Origin: Magnetococcales bacterium WMHbinv6
Lineage (GTDB): Bacteria > Pseudomonadota > Magnetococcia > Magnetococcales > Magnetaquicoccaceae
Assembly: GCA_002753135.1 (NCBI GenBank)
Contig: PDZV01000001.1
Coordinates: 179,429-243,428 of the forward strand
Direction: 5' to 3'
DNA length: 64,000 nt
Within the stretch, counting starts at the first letter, position 1. Each line of letters begins with the position of its first letter. The notes beneath the pieces are model-generated. The model was not told the origin of the DNA. It ran no database searches and saw nothing but the letters and a program-made list of their open reading frames with translations. This document shows positions 1 through 10,100 of this stretch, in pieces. The position numbers were made by a program, and so were the translations under genes.

Positions 1-1
1 T

Positions 2-214
2 GGGATGTTGAAAGGCAAGTCAGCTATTCGGATTCATCGTGAGTATCTGGGCAGGAAGCAAAATTTTACCGGGTTTCATTTTTGGGCGAGGGGATATTGC
101 GTCAGTACGGTTGGTTTGGAAGAGAGTGTGATCCGAGAGTACATCCGAAACCAGGAGCAGGAAGAGAAGCGGCAGGAACAGTTACAATTCTGGGGGCCTT
201 TGCCTCCTTCATAA
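2..214 (+). CDS. tnpA: IS200/IS605 family transposase TnpA, C-terminal part (cut by window edge)
   Basis: This is the C-terminal 70 or so residues of a small HUH (Y1) transposase, which moves single-stranded copies of IS200/IS605 elements. The reading frame is open to the left edge, so the start lies outside the window. Visible family features are the GKSAIRI stretch, the FWARGYCVSTVG block, and the terminal helix IREYIRNQE, whose Tyr fits the catalytic tyrosine position. It is the only accepted plus-strand gene. Three hairpins typical of a right end follow immediately (220-297). Whether the complete element is functional cannot be seen. Confidence 0.75.
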   Translation, partial: GMLKGKSAIRIHREYLGRKQNFTGFHFWARGYCVSTVGLEESVIREYIRNQEQEEKRQEQLQFWGPLPPS

Positions 215-219
215 GGGAA

Positions 220-297
220 AAGGCCCCTGAAGGGGCCTTCATAAGGACAATGGCCCCCTACGGGGGCCTTCATCAAACCACCCGCTACGCGGGTGGT
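220..297 (+). repeat. Three consecutive hairpins, probable IS200/IS605 right end
   Basis: Three perfect or near-perfect stem-loops lie in a row: 220-239 (AAGGCCCCTGAAGGGGCCTT), 252-268 (GGCCCCC, loop TAC, GGGGGCC) and 277-297 (ACCACCCGC, loop TAC, GCGGGTGGT). IS200/IS605 elements carry sub-terminal hairpins recognised by TnpA. The third, directly before the resumption of IS630-type sequence near 300, is the best candidate for the recognition hairpin. The first two share the pattern TTCATAAGG between stems and may act as terminators for tnpA. Confidence 0.6.
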
Positions 298-994
298 ACG
301 TGATTTTGATCCTCGCATCCTGGGTCGTGAACTGCCAATTCACTTTGCAGTCTCTCCGATTGCGCTCTTTTTCCCACGCGGAAACTTCCCTGTCCAGCGT
401 CTCTCTATCAGGAATCCGCCGGTCCAAACACTGATTACTGAGGACGCTTAACTCGATTTCTGCCATATTTAACCAACTGCCGTGTTTCGGTGTATAATGG
501 ATCTCAAGACGATCCAGTATCCTGCGTGCTTCCGCCGGTGCAAATGCCTGATACAATGACGCTGGCTTGTGTGTGTTCAGGTTGTCCATCACAAGGACAA
601 TCTTGTCAGCATCAGGGTAGTATTTATCCACCACATCACGAATTACATGAGCAAAATCAACCGACGTCCTACGGTCAGTACTCTTGACGCGCCGTTTCCC
701 TGAGAGTGGTTCAAAGATCATGAACATGTTGGCCGTTCCATTCCGCTCGTATTCATAATCGAATCTCTCGCTTTGACCCGGTCTTGCTGGAGTCGGTTGC
801 CGCGTATCCTTCACCAGTTGCTTGAGAATCTCATCAAAACAGACCACAGGTCGTTGCGGATCGTAGGGTCGCTTGTAGACAGCAATCACATCCTCCATGG
901 CACATACAAATTCTGCGTCAGCTTTTGGTGGAATCACCCATTGCTCTTTAAGCCACGGTTTAAGTTCGTTTTTTTTAGAACAAGACGGACACAC
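239..994 (-). CDS. IS630 family transposase, ORF B (catalytic half), 3' end disrupted
   Basis: This is the catalytic DDE half of an IS630/Tc1-mariner type transposase. It shows the region MEDVIAVYKRPYDPQRPVV with a following CFDE acidic pair, then VLVMDNLNTHKPASLY (the DN.NTH motif), then HYTPKHGSWLNMAEIELSVL (the last acidic residue). The normal C-terminus would end soon after FTTQDARIK. Here the reading frame runs on through the hairpins of the neighbouring IS200/IS605 end, so the last 20 or so residues are foreign. It has no credible start of its own and is read by -1 frameshift from ORF A at an A8 run (969-976). Confidence 0.8.
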   Translation of the reverse strand: MCPSCSKKNELKPWLKEQWVIPPKADAEFVCAMEDVIAVYKRPYDPQRPVVCFDEILKQLVKDTRQPTPARPGQSERFDYEYERNGTANMFMIFEPLSGKRRVKSTDRRTSVDFAHVIRDVVDKYYPDADKIVLVMDNLNTHKPASLYQAFAPAEARRILDRLEIHYTPKHGSWLNMAEIELSVLSNQCLDRRIPDRETLDREVSAWEKERNRRDCKVNWQFTTQDARIKITYHPRSGWFDEGPRRGPLSL

Positions 995-1404
995 TCCGAC
1001 GTAATGCTGTCTACCACATTCAATTCAACCAACTTGTCCGCCAACAGATTCAGCGTCCATCGTTTTCGACCTTCCGGTGGGGCACTACACGCCAACACGG
1101 TTAATAGTGCCTCCTGCTCCCCATCCAGTTTCCGAAACTGGCGTCCTTGGGGTTTCTTCCGGTACAGAGCTCCGTCATACCCGGCTTCAACGAACTCTTG
1201 CCGAACACGGTGGATGGTCGACAAACTGGTATCCAGAGCCTCTCGTATTTTTTCATCAGACCAATTTGGCCCGTCATCACCCTCGTCTGCCTTGAGCAAG
1301 ATCCTGGCACGCAGAAGAACGGATGCTGCTGCTCGGCCCTTGCTGATCGATTCCTCCAACTTTGCTCGCTCTATCGGCGTCAGACGTACCACATACTTGA
1401 CCAT
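934..1404 (-). CDS. IS630 family transposase, ORF A (DNA-binding half)
   Basis: This is the N-terminal helix-turn-helix half of the IS630 transposase. MVKYVVRLTPIERAKLEE is the typical opening, followed by RARILLKADEG, the HTH-like SDEKIREALDTSLSTIHRVR, and GRKRWTLNLLADKLVEL. I chose the internal ATG at 1404 because family members begin at MVKYVVRL. The zero frame reads into CTA AAA AAA ACG and stops at 934. A -1 slip on the eight A residues (minus strand of 969-976) gives VLKKNELKPWLKEQW, the expected family sequence. This is either programmed frameshifting, as known for some IS families, or a disabling mutation. Confidence 0.8.
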   Translation of the reverse strand: MVKYVVRLTPIERAKLEESISKGRAAASVLLRARILLKADEGDDGPNWSDEKIREALDTSLSTIHRVRQEFVEAGYDGALYRKKPQGRQFRKLDGEQEALLTVLACSAPPEGRKRWTLNLLADKLVELNVVDSITSECVRLVLKKTNLNRGLKSNG

Positions 1405-1608
1405 GTCACACACTCCCGCTCGAATCTCCTGGAGCAAGGAGTATAACAGATTAACGAAAGCCTGTCAGGTTAGCTCTGTCGTCCCACTAGTCGCTTTCCG
1501 CACGACACGCGATCAGGTCCGACAAGTCGGCAGGGCTTGGAACAAATCAAACGTCCCGAGAAGGGCTACGCCGTAGGCATATTGCCTGAAAAGTCAAACT
1601 GTTCCGGT

Positions 1609-1627
1609 CCCCCGGCAAAGCCGGGGG
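1609..1627 (-). terminator. GC-rich hairpin downstream of the 1648-11887 operon
   Basis: A perfect 8-bp stem CCCCCGGC / GCCGGGGG with an AAA loop lies about 20 nt past the stop of the last gene of the helicase operon. There is no clear U run on the minus strand, so termination is plausible but not certain. It could also be an extragenic palindrome. Confidence 0.4.
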
Positions 1628-1647
1628 ATTACCCATTGGATTTATTG

Positions 1648-4044
1648 TCAGTCAATAACTTTAATGTAGCTTCTGACATCCTTCAACATGGAAGTTAGAA
1701 ATGAATCGTAGAAATTCGGCTTCCTGTGCGCACTGTTCAACTTAAGGTGGCAAAGCAGTGAAAAAGCTTTACCTACCGATGCAGTATCTGAAAAGGGACA
1801 AAACGTTCCGATAATGTGGATCCGATGATTGAGGCTAATGCCCCGAAAACGACTGCCGTTGGGTTGCTGCCCGTATTTGAAGTGCCTCATTTTGTCCGGT
1901 TCGACTCCTATACCGAGCTGCTGCGCTAATACCAGTTCCCTTTCCTGGTCGCTGCCAATTTCCATGGCTAGGTAGAGATCCACCCCAGCATTGGCCAGGG
2001 TAGCCACAAGCCATTGCAGCATAGGCCAACCAGGAGCGGTCGAGTCAGGTGGACCAGTAAACAGGTTGAGTACCGGTCGTAGCCCGACTCGAACGTCGAT
2101 ACCCAATCGCTTGCTAAGTGCCTGAAGCGCAAGGCAGGCTAGCCAACGCCAATGTTCGTCCCCGTTGACCCTGCGAAGTACGACCAGAGCTACCCTCTCC
2201 AATTCCAAGTCGATCTCATTAAAGGATCGATCCAGCTCGGTGGTCATCTCGTCAAGCTTCTGGCGATGATCCGTCCCAAGCGATGGATCATCCTCATTCC
2301 CCTTTTGTAGAATCGCCGGACGACCCGGTTCGTCGGACATACTTAGGGAGAGCAATGTGGTAGACCAGTCCTGGGCGAAGGCTTCGCAGCGGTGCCATAA
2401 CTTATGAATTCTATCAGTCAGTCCTCTTTCTGGTGGGGGATCAAAGAGTTGATGACTGATCCGGGTGGCGTAGGGCTGGTCCACCTGCAGGTGCCGGAAC
2501 CGCCACTCCTCCAGCATCTCTTCCCCTGTGCCCACATCCACAGCCTCGGCAACCCGGTCCAGCATCAGCTCCCCGGCGGCGGAACCGTGCAGACCCAGCA
2601 TAGGCCAGCCCTTGCCCAGAGGACCTCGAGGTCCATAGAGGACGTAACGCCCATCTCGGCTTAGCCAGTTGCCGCTTAGGGAGTGGGTCGGCAGACACAT
2701 TGCTTGGATGCCCGATGTCCCTGCAAGCAGTGCCGTGAGTCGCTGGTCGTGCGGTTCCAGTGGTTCGTAGAACAGCAGAACAGTAGGTGCTGTCTCACTG
2801 TCACCGCGATTGTTACGCCAAAATGCCAATTGCTCTAACAGAAAGTCATCAACCTCTGTAAGTGCCAACACGGAAAAATAGCTGCCCGGTTTTCGCAACC
2901 ATTCCCCCAACGAATTCTTCTGGAACACGTTGCGGTTCGGCAGAGTTAAGTCCAGTCGAATCAGTTCATCGGACGTTTCGACCACTGCCCGATAAGTCTC
3001 CGAGATCGCCTCCAGATCCTCCGGCCCAGATGTGCCGTTCGCCAGATTTTTCAACCAACTATGGCAGTGTTGCTGCCACGCGTTCAGTTGTTCCTGAATG
3101 GGATTTTCCAGACGACAGCGGGTCTCTAACTCCCGGATAACCTCCTCCCGGTCCACCGCCGGGTTGGGCTGGGGATACCAGCGTCTCGCCCGGTCCACCT
3201 CCAGCAGAGCCACCTTGAGCGGATGCATTTGGACACTCTTGTCGTTAAGGGATCTGTTAAGTGTCTGAACCCATGACGGAGGTAGCTCCGGTAGTTCGAC
3301 GAAACGCAGCAGGTGGTCGTAGTCCTGTTCATCTTTCAGGTAGGCGTTGCCCAGGGGAAGATAGAGATTCACTCGCCAGCGACCCTCCTGGGGGGGAAGG
3401 CGGTCGATGACGCGGTCCAGTATGAACTCGGGGTTGCGCTCCAACCCGAATGCCAGTGGCATACGGTTCAGATGCTGGATCAAGCGGGCATGGGGGATCT
3501 CAGGAAAGTAGTCCTTCTGCAAGTCAAATGTGTCCTGGGAAAGGTCACTCAGAGTGATCATCTCGGCTGTCATTGGGGACATAGCCTGATATTTGCGGAC
3601 CATCTGCCAGGGAAGCAGCCAGCCTGTATGGTCATCCTGCCATACCTGGATGGTCGACCCCGGCTGGCGAGTAACGCGAAAACGTTCAGATGCAGTCCTC
3701 TGCACCTTCTGCACCGTGAACCCTTCCAAATCCAGGATGGCCAAATTGAAACGGATCAGTTCGCCTAATGCCTGTTCAATGAAACGGGGTGGCAGGCCGA
3801 AGGAATTGATGAGTCGGTCGATGTCATTAACCTGGTCCAGCACCTTCTCATAGAGAAACGCCGCAAATGGGCTGGGCCGAGACAGTGCCAAGTAAACCGG
3901 AGTTGCCGTATAGCGGTTGCCGGTCAGGTGCAGATAGAACCGAGATTCGGACACAAGGCTTTCTCCCTGATAGTGTTTCAGATCCGTACTTCCTGGATAA
4001 GATAATCCTGGAAATCGAGCTATGGTGTTTTGCGATTTTTTCAT
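1648..4044 (-). CDS. Unknown 798-residue protein, partner of the kinase-helicase gene; possible degenerate PLD fold
   Basis: I do not recognise this protein with confidence. The N-terminal third (roughly 1-130) looks like a regulatory helical or winged-helix region. Two later stretches resemble halves of a phospholipase D-like fold. Around residues 455-500 there is YVLYGPRGPLGKG, and near the C-terminus a strand-helix pattern (LVATLANAGVDLYLAM) is followed by SLNHRIHIIGTFCPFSDTAS, placed where an HxK motif would be, but with the Lys missing. The gene starts 111 nt after the stop of the giant helicase gene on the same strand, so the two are probably cotranscribed. In Mokosh type I systems, as I recall, a kinase-helicase protein is paired with a PLD protein, which is why I suggest PLD. 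Function is unproven. Confidence 0.45.
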   Translation of the reverse strand: MKKSQNTIARFPGLSYPGSTDLKHYQGESLVSESRFYLHLTGNRYTATPVYLALSRPSPFAAFLYEKVLDQVNDIDRLINSFGLPPRFIEQALGELIRFNLAILDLEGFTVQKVQRTASERFRVTRQPGSTIQVWQDDHTGWLLPWQMVRKYQAMSPMTAEMITLSDLSQDTFDLQKDYFPEIPHARLIQHLNRMPLAFGLERNPEFILDRVIDRLPPQEGRWRVNLYLPLGNAYLKDEQDYDHLLRFVELPELPPSWVQTLNRSLNDKSVQMHPLKVALLEVDRARRWYPQPNPAVDREEVIRELETRCRLENPIQEQLNAWQQHCHSWLKNLANGTSGPEDLEAISETYRAVVETSDELIRLDLTLPNRNVFQKNSLGEWLRKPGSYFSVLALTEVDDFLLEQLAFWRNNRGDSETAPTVLLFYEPLEPHDQRLTALLAGTSGIQAMCLPTHSLSGNWLSRDGRYVLYGPRGPLGKGWPMLGLHGSAAGELMLDRVAEAVDVGTGEEMLEEWRFRHLQVDQPYATRISHQLFDPPPERGLTDRIHKLWHRCEAFAQDWSTTLLSLSMSDEPGRPAILQKGNEDDPSLGTDHRQKLDEMTTELDRSFNEIDLELERVALVVLRRVNGDEHWRWLACLALQALSKRLGIDVRVGLRPVLNLFTGPPDSTAPGWPMLQWLVATLANAGVDLYLAMEIGSDQERELVLAQQLGIGVEPDKMRHFKYGQQPNGSRFRGISLNHRIHIIGTFCPFSDTASVGKAFSLLCHLKLNSAHRKPNFYDSFLTSMLKDVRSYIKVID

Positions 4045-4155
4045 TCATCCGGCGCGCCGAACATCCGTTTATCCTAATCGACCATGCCAAGCGGGGCACC
4101 AATTTTGCCACGGGCCATGGAACAAAACGGCGGCGAGATGGATCACAGCTCATGG

Positions 4156-7100
4156 TCAGTGGTAGCTACGCACCACATCCCGCGCATCAATGACTGCATC
4201 CATCTCGTAACACAACTGAAAGAACCGCCACAGTTGGTTCTCAGCATCGGCTGCATCCCCAGGGAGATCGGGAAGTCGCTTCTGGGTCCAACGCCCTTTG
4301 GTGGCCCCTGGATTGATCTGCCGGGAACATCCCACAACTATCAACAACCGTTCAGCGCGAGATAGCATCACAGTGGCGCGGGAGGGGTCTTGCAGAAAAC
4401 CGAGACGCTGGTTGATGCCACCATCGCTGGAGTTGTTGCGGGTCAAGCTGACCGCCACAATGTCCGCCTGACGGCCTTGAAAACTGTCCACAGTAAAAAC
4501 CCGCTTTCCCAAGGGGCCGGTGAATGGGTTGTCCCAATTGGCGAAATGTTGACGAAACATGCTGACCTGGGCTCGGTAGGGCGCGATGATCACCATTTTG
4601 CGGGACTGATGTCGGTAACCTCCTAAGCGCAGAAAGCCGAGTTGAGCACTCAAAAAGTCATGCAATACCCGGCACTCATACCTGTTGACGTAGCCTCCCC
4701 CCTTGGCTGCTTTCTCCCCCATATTCAGCCGGTCCGACTCCGACAATTCGGTGTCGTCGATGCGTGGGATATCCAGCCACACCACCGTCCCAGGCCAGAA
4801 TCGATACCGCGAGCCGGCAGGCATGTCATGCCGTTTCTTGGCATCAAATGATTCCAACTCGTCCAACGGCGGGTTTTGTAACTTTCCTTGGTAGAAGGCT
4901 TGGCTGACAAGGGTGCCGATGGTGGAATGCATGCGCCACTGGGTGTCCAACATGCCGGCTCGGCGCGGCCGTAGGACGGCGTTATTCTCATAGGCGCGTT
5001 CGAACAGGCGTAGCCAGTAACGGGTATCATCCACCAACTCACCGACCGTACTATAAGTGCTGTCATCATCCCGATTAGCCGAAGCCGCAGAGGTTCCGGC
5101 CAGCAACTCGAGGGGAAAAGAGGACGCTTCCTGGGCGTCACGCTCCGGGGTCAAGCCATATGCTGCGGCGGTCTGTTGCCGGAGAAAGGCCTCCTTGCGG
5201 CGCTCCAACAGGGCAAACATCTCTTTGATGCCGAACGGTGGCAATTGGTGGTGATCTCCGATCAACACCCACCAGCGGGCCATTCGCATGGTGCCCAGCA
5301 GTTCAAGAGGGTGACCTCGGGCTGCCTCCTCGAAGATGACTAAGTCGAAGTTCTGGTCGCTGAGGCTATCCAGCCGGTTGTCGTTGGAGGTCGCATAGAC
5401 CAAATTGGCCGACTGCACGAAGGCGTCGACGAAATGGGCCGAAACGCCTTCTTTCAGCTCCGTGTTGACCCATTCCGCCCAAGCCTGGAGAATATCCTCA
5501 TCTGCAACCTGACGCCTCTGCGAAAGCTGATTCGGTCTCCAATTGCGGGCCTTTTCCAGACAGGCCCGAGCCTGCTCCTCCGGACTGAATTTCTGCAGCA
5601 GTTCCGAAGCCTCCGAGCGTTGGGCATGGGCCAGACGTACACGGATGGGTTTCTGAAATCCCGCCCACGCCACCTCCTGATTGGCTGTGAAGTCAGGCAG
5701 GGCGTTCTCAATGCGTTCCAGTAGATTGTTTAACGGGTCGTGGCCCTGTGAGGTGACCAGGATGCGGGCCGATGGGTTCTCGGCCAGGACTTGCAGCACA
5801 AGTTCGGCGGCAAAGGTGGTCTTGCCGGTGCCGGGTGGGCCCTGCACGCAGAAAATCGGCCGTTGATCGAGGCACGACTGAACCAAGTCCTTCTTGGCCT
5901 TATCCAGAGGCTTTATGAAGGGCTCCCTGGCGATTACCCCAAGGCGCGGAGATTTGATGTGATGTCTGACTAGCACGGACTCCAGCAGATAGGGATCCTG
6001 GTAGATATCCTGCAGAACGCGCTGTCGCCGCTGGAACAGCGGCTGCATGAGTTCCACCGAGACCGGTCGTAGAAACCCCTGACGACCCAGCGACGGTCCC
6101 TCGCCAACCAACTGTTGGCGTAGGATCACCGCATCCTTCTCCAAATTCTCGACGTACCAGGAGTATGCCTCCCGATCGTGAAACCGCATGGGGTCCTGGG
6201 AATGACTGAAGATGAACCGGTTGTCCGAGTGGGAGCGGTTGCGTTCCACCATGTCCAAAAGATCCTGCTCGCCCACCTTGCGCTCAGAGGACCTCAGCAT
6301 GTTCTGTTTGATCCGGATGCGCCGGAAACCATCCTGGTTCGGCAACGCCTCCACATCGCAGTCGATGATGAACGATTCCTGCAACTCCTTCTCCAGGTCC
6401 GCAGTCAGCCCCAAGAGTTTCCAGAAACGGAGTTGAGCAGGATTCAACTCGTTCTCTTCATGTTGGACTAGCTCAAACAGAGGCTTCCAGGATTGGTTGT
6501 CCTCTCCTCGCAACTCCGGAATCACCGATGGATCGAAACCGCGCAAGGCGACTCCGCCAGTCAGCTTCATCAGAGGTTCTCCCACCGGTCGGTGGGATAT
6601 AAAAGCCAGGGTGATGTAGGCAAAATCGTGCCTAGACGTTTGACTGTTCCCAACACCAGTGGTATAGGGCTCGGCGCGAAACAGGCATTTGGTTCCCTGC
6701 AGCAGAATGGCCGGTTTTTGTGGCGTGCTCGCACTATCCTTGAAGACTAGGGCGTTCTTCAACTGCGCCATGATAATGTTTAGCCAGTGATTCCGAACTG
6801 CATCTGGGGACAGATGTTCAGTCGGTCTCAACTCCGGGTGCGCTTTGTGTAGCACATTTAGGATGTTATAGGCGTGATCCGGGTTGAGGTTCAGGAACCC
6901 CAGAGGCGGCTTGTCATTGAATTCGGCGACCAGATCGCCATCGAAGCGGGCAAACCGCCGCACTTGCTCAAGGACTGGATCCAGGTCGCTGACCCGCTGG
7001 GTATGATCGAAAACCAGCATGCTCTTGATGACGTCGGCTTCGTTGGCGGTCAGGTCGCCTGCATCGACCGCGTTTTGTACCTCCTCATGGCGCCGCGTGA

Positions 7101-10100
7101 CCCACCTTTTATGATCATCATAGCTGTAATGGCCCAGGGATGTAGCTTCGTGGCGTTCGCCGGAATCCAGACGCCGCACTAGGCATTCGAACAGCACGAG
7201 ACCCAACCCGTAGATGTCCACGCCAAACCCTTCACCTCGCACCCGCTCACTCTCTTCCCTCCAACTACGAAGTGCTTCTGGGGCGACATAATAGTCGACG
7301 GGCAGTGCCATCTGCTCTGCCTGGCAGTTGACGGCGGCGTGCAGGTAAAGCGACATCTCGAAAAAGCCCAGTTTCAGCAGTGGATTGGACTTTTCAATCT
7401 CGCTTCCACCAGAGATGAAGATGCTGTCTGGACGGATAAAGCGGTGCAGAAAATACCTCTGGTGCATGTTGGCTACGGCGGTCAACACATAACCCAGGTG
7501 GCGCCACAGGTGTTTTCTGTTACCCGGTGCCAGCAAACCAATGCGGCCCTGGTCAAGCATGCTGCGTAATGTGCCATGCTTGGTGTGTTCGCTCAGCAGG
7601 AACAAACGCCGACCATCATGGGAAAAAGCCGCTTGGTGCAGGCGAATCAGTGCCTTACCGGAGGACCGGGTACTCAGGTGGTCCAGAACCCGACGCTCGG
7701 CGGCCCAGATCGACTGCAGCAACCCCCGACTGGTCTCGGAACCTCCCGCCAAGCCATAGACGCGCATGGTGAGTTGTTGGCCCCGGGTGGTCACCAAATA
7801 GGCCCGCACTGAATCCAGCTTAAAACCCGGCAGCAGAGACCAGGAGATCGGTGTTATAATTTCCAGATCATTGCTGATGGCTTTTCTGGCCGCTTGACGG
7901 TCTTCCTCTTTCAGTGCGGACTCCTCAAATATGTGCTGTTGGGTTCCAGTTAGGGGCTCCTGCAGGAACTTGTCACTCCGTATTTTCGACAATGTTTCGC
8001 ACAAATTCTTACGCCAGCCCCCTTGAAGGCCTGGCGCGTCACCCTCTGGATGCATCCTGGGTCGGGGGTGCCACAGACGCTCCCTGCCAGTCAACAGGAC
8101 ATTCCAATCGTTCCAGGCTTGGCGGTAGTCTGATGTGGCATACTGGTTGTCGGGAGAGATGGGAGTGAGATTCTCGAACAAATATCGGATTTGCTCCACA
8201 GCGAGTTTGCCGAGGGATTCCTGATCCGACTCGGCGAACGTGTCAATCTGTTCGAAAACCAGTTTGTAGAGTTGGCATAGCACGCCGAATAAATTAAAAA
8301 AATTATTAAAATCTTGGTTGTCGGTACGCAACAGGGTTTCATCCAGGTTATCAATGAACTCTTTCGTGGCTTTGACGATGGCGTCAGCCGGGGTCCCCAT
8401 TACCTTTAGGCGCCAAGCAGCCTCAGCCTCTTGGGGGCGATTACACAAAAGGCTGGGTAACACTTTTCCCAGACGTTCCCGGACCAGGGTGTTCAATGCC
8501 TCCTTGTTTGCGCCCGGCGGCAACTGATCACGCACATCCATCAGCGCCCGGGCCGGAAAGTTGCCCGTATCGGCACCATGACGCGGATCACTCAACACAT
8601 CCAGCCAGTGAAGCGTTTCGGCGTAGAGATGTTCCCGGTGTGTCTGAAGCTCTTTCAGCCATTCCAGACAGTCCCGCTTGGCGTTATGCAGTTCCTGGAT
8701 CTGGGTGGAGTTGTTGGGTCTGTCCTGGCGTGTCCGTTTTTGGGACATCTTCTCTAGCTGGGTGGAAATCTGTGTCAGCCGCTGATTAGCCGTTTGAGCT
8801 TCCTGGTCAATGGCTAGAAGTAGCTCCGGAAAAAAACACCGTACCAGTGTCTCACGCCGCTGCCATCTTTCCGCAAACCACTGCGAGCTCTCCACGATCC
8901 GAAGTTGCGCGGTATAGGCTCGCAGGGCAATGGTTGGCCAAAGGAGGGGCTCGGTCCGTTGCAATTGAAGCAACTGCTCACGCCAACTCGTCTCTGGCAT
9001 CTCTTCCAGCACTCGGGTCAAGTTCCTGATGGCCAGATTCTTCAGGTAGAGACGGACCTCTCGGACCTCCACAATCCACGCACGCTCGCGCAGTTCGGCC
9101 TGCAGATTGGCTACTTCCTCCATGCGGCCATGTTTTTCGGCTTGAAGCAAGGCGCGGTAGAGCAGGGTCAGATAGGTCTCCGAGACATGCTTGGCGTTGG
9201 GGGCGTTGTTGGCCAACTCCCGGGCGGCGGCCAGGGCTTGGTCTGGCCTGTGTTCGGCGGCGATGGTTATCCATTGCAAGTAGGTTGGCGTCGACAATCG
9301 GGAATCGTCCTGCAACTCCTTGAATTGCCGCCAAGTTTCTTCATCGGCCGTCTCTATGCGTAGAGCCGCTGCGACCTCGGTCAAACGGGTCTCCAACCCT
9401 TCCTTCTCGACAAGCTGGAAGCCCAGAAGATCCGGTAGGTTCAGACCGCTCAGATACCAAGCCAAGAGGGGGATGCTCAGGCGGTAGGAAATAGCATCGG
9501 CATGTTCGCGCTTAACTACTAGCTGGCTTGTAGTCATACCGTTGATGGCTCCCTGTACCAAATCGCATCGTTTGAGGTCAGCTACCATACGGGACTTGTG
9601 AATGGGGTAATGCGCCACTGCCTCCTGAAGCTTGTCGGATATCTCATCAGAGAAGAAGTCCCTTTTAGGGTCTTGCGTCTGCAGGTTGGCCAGAGCCCAC
9701 GCCCAGCCTTTCTGCAGCCGACTCAACTGGTTCCAGGGATGAACAAACGCTCCAATCCAGGCTTGTTGAAAGGCACTGGACTGGACAGCGCGCACCTCGA
9801 CGGCGGTGACCGGCTTGAAGGGTTTGGGACCAGTGGAAGGACGCCGGATCAAATCGCCCAGCCATCCCCACAGAGTACCCCGGGAGTATTCCGGGTTCCG
9901 GTAGGACTCGGGATCGTTGTAGCGCTGCCTATGGATAGCATTGACCAAGCAATTGACAGCCAGAGGATAACCCTGTACAGCCTCCCAGCCAGCGGATAAA
10001 GCCTCTGGTTCCCAATCGTAGGCATCTTGCATCGGCGTCCGTAGAGCATGGGTTGTGTCGGACTGGCTGAAGGGAGATAAATCGGCGAACCGCTCCGTGG

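Noticed and set aside
773..1576. 267-codon open frame on the plus strand
   Set aside because: Antisense to the IS630 transposase; Ser/Arg-rich translation with no family resemblance and no ribosome-binding site.
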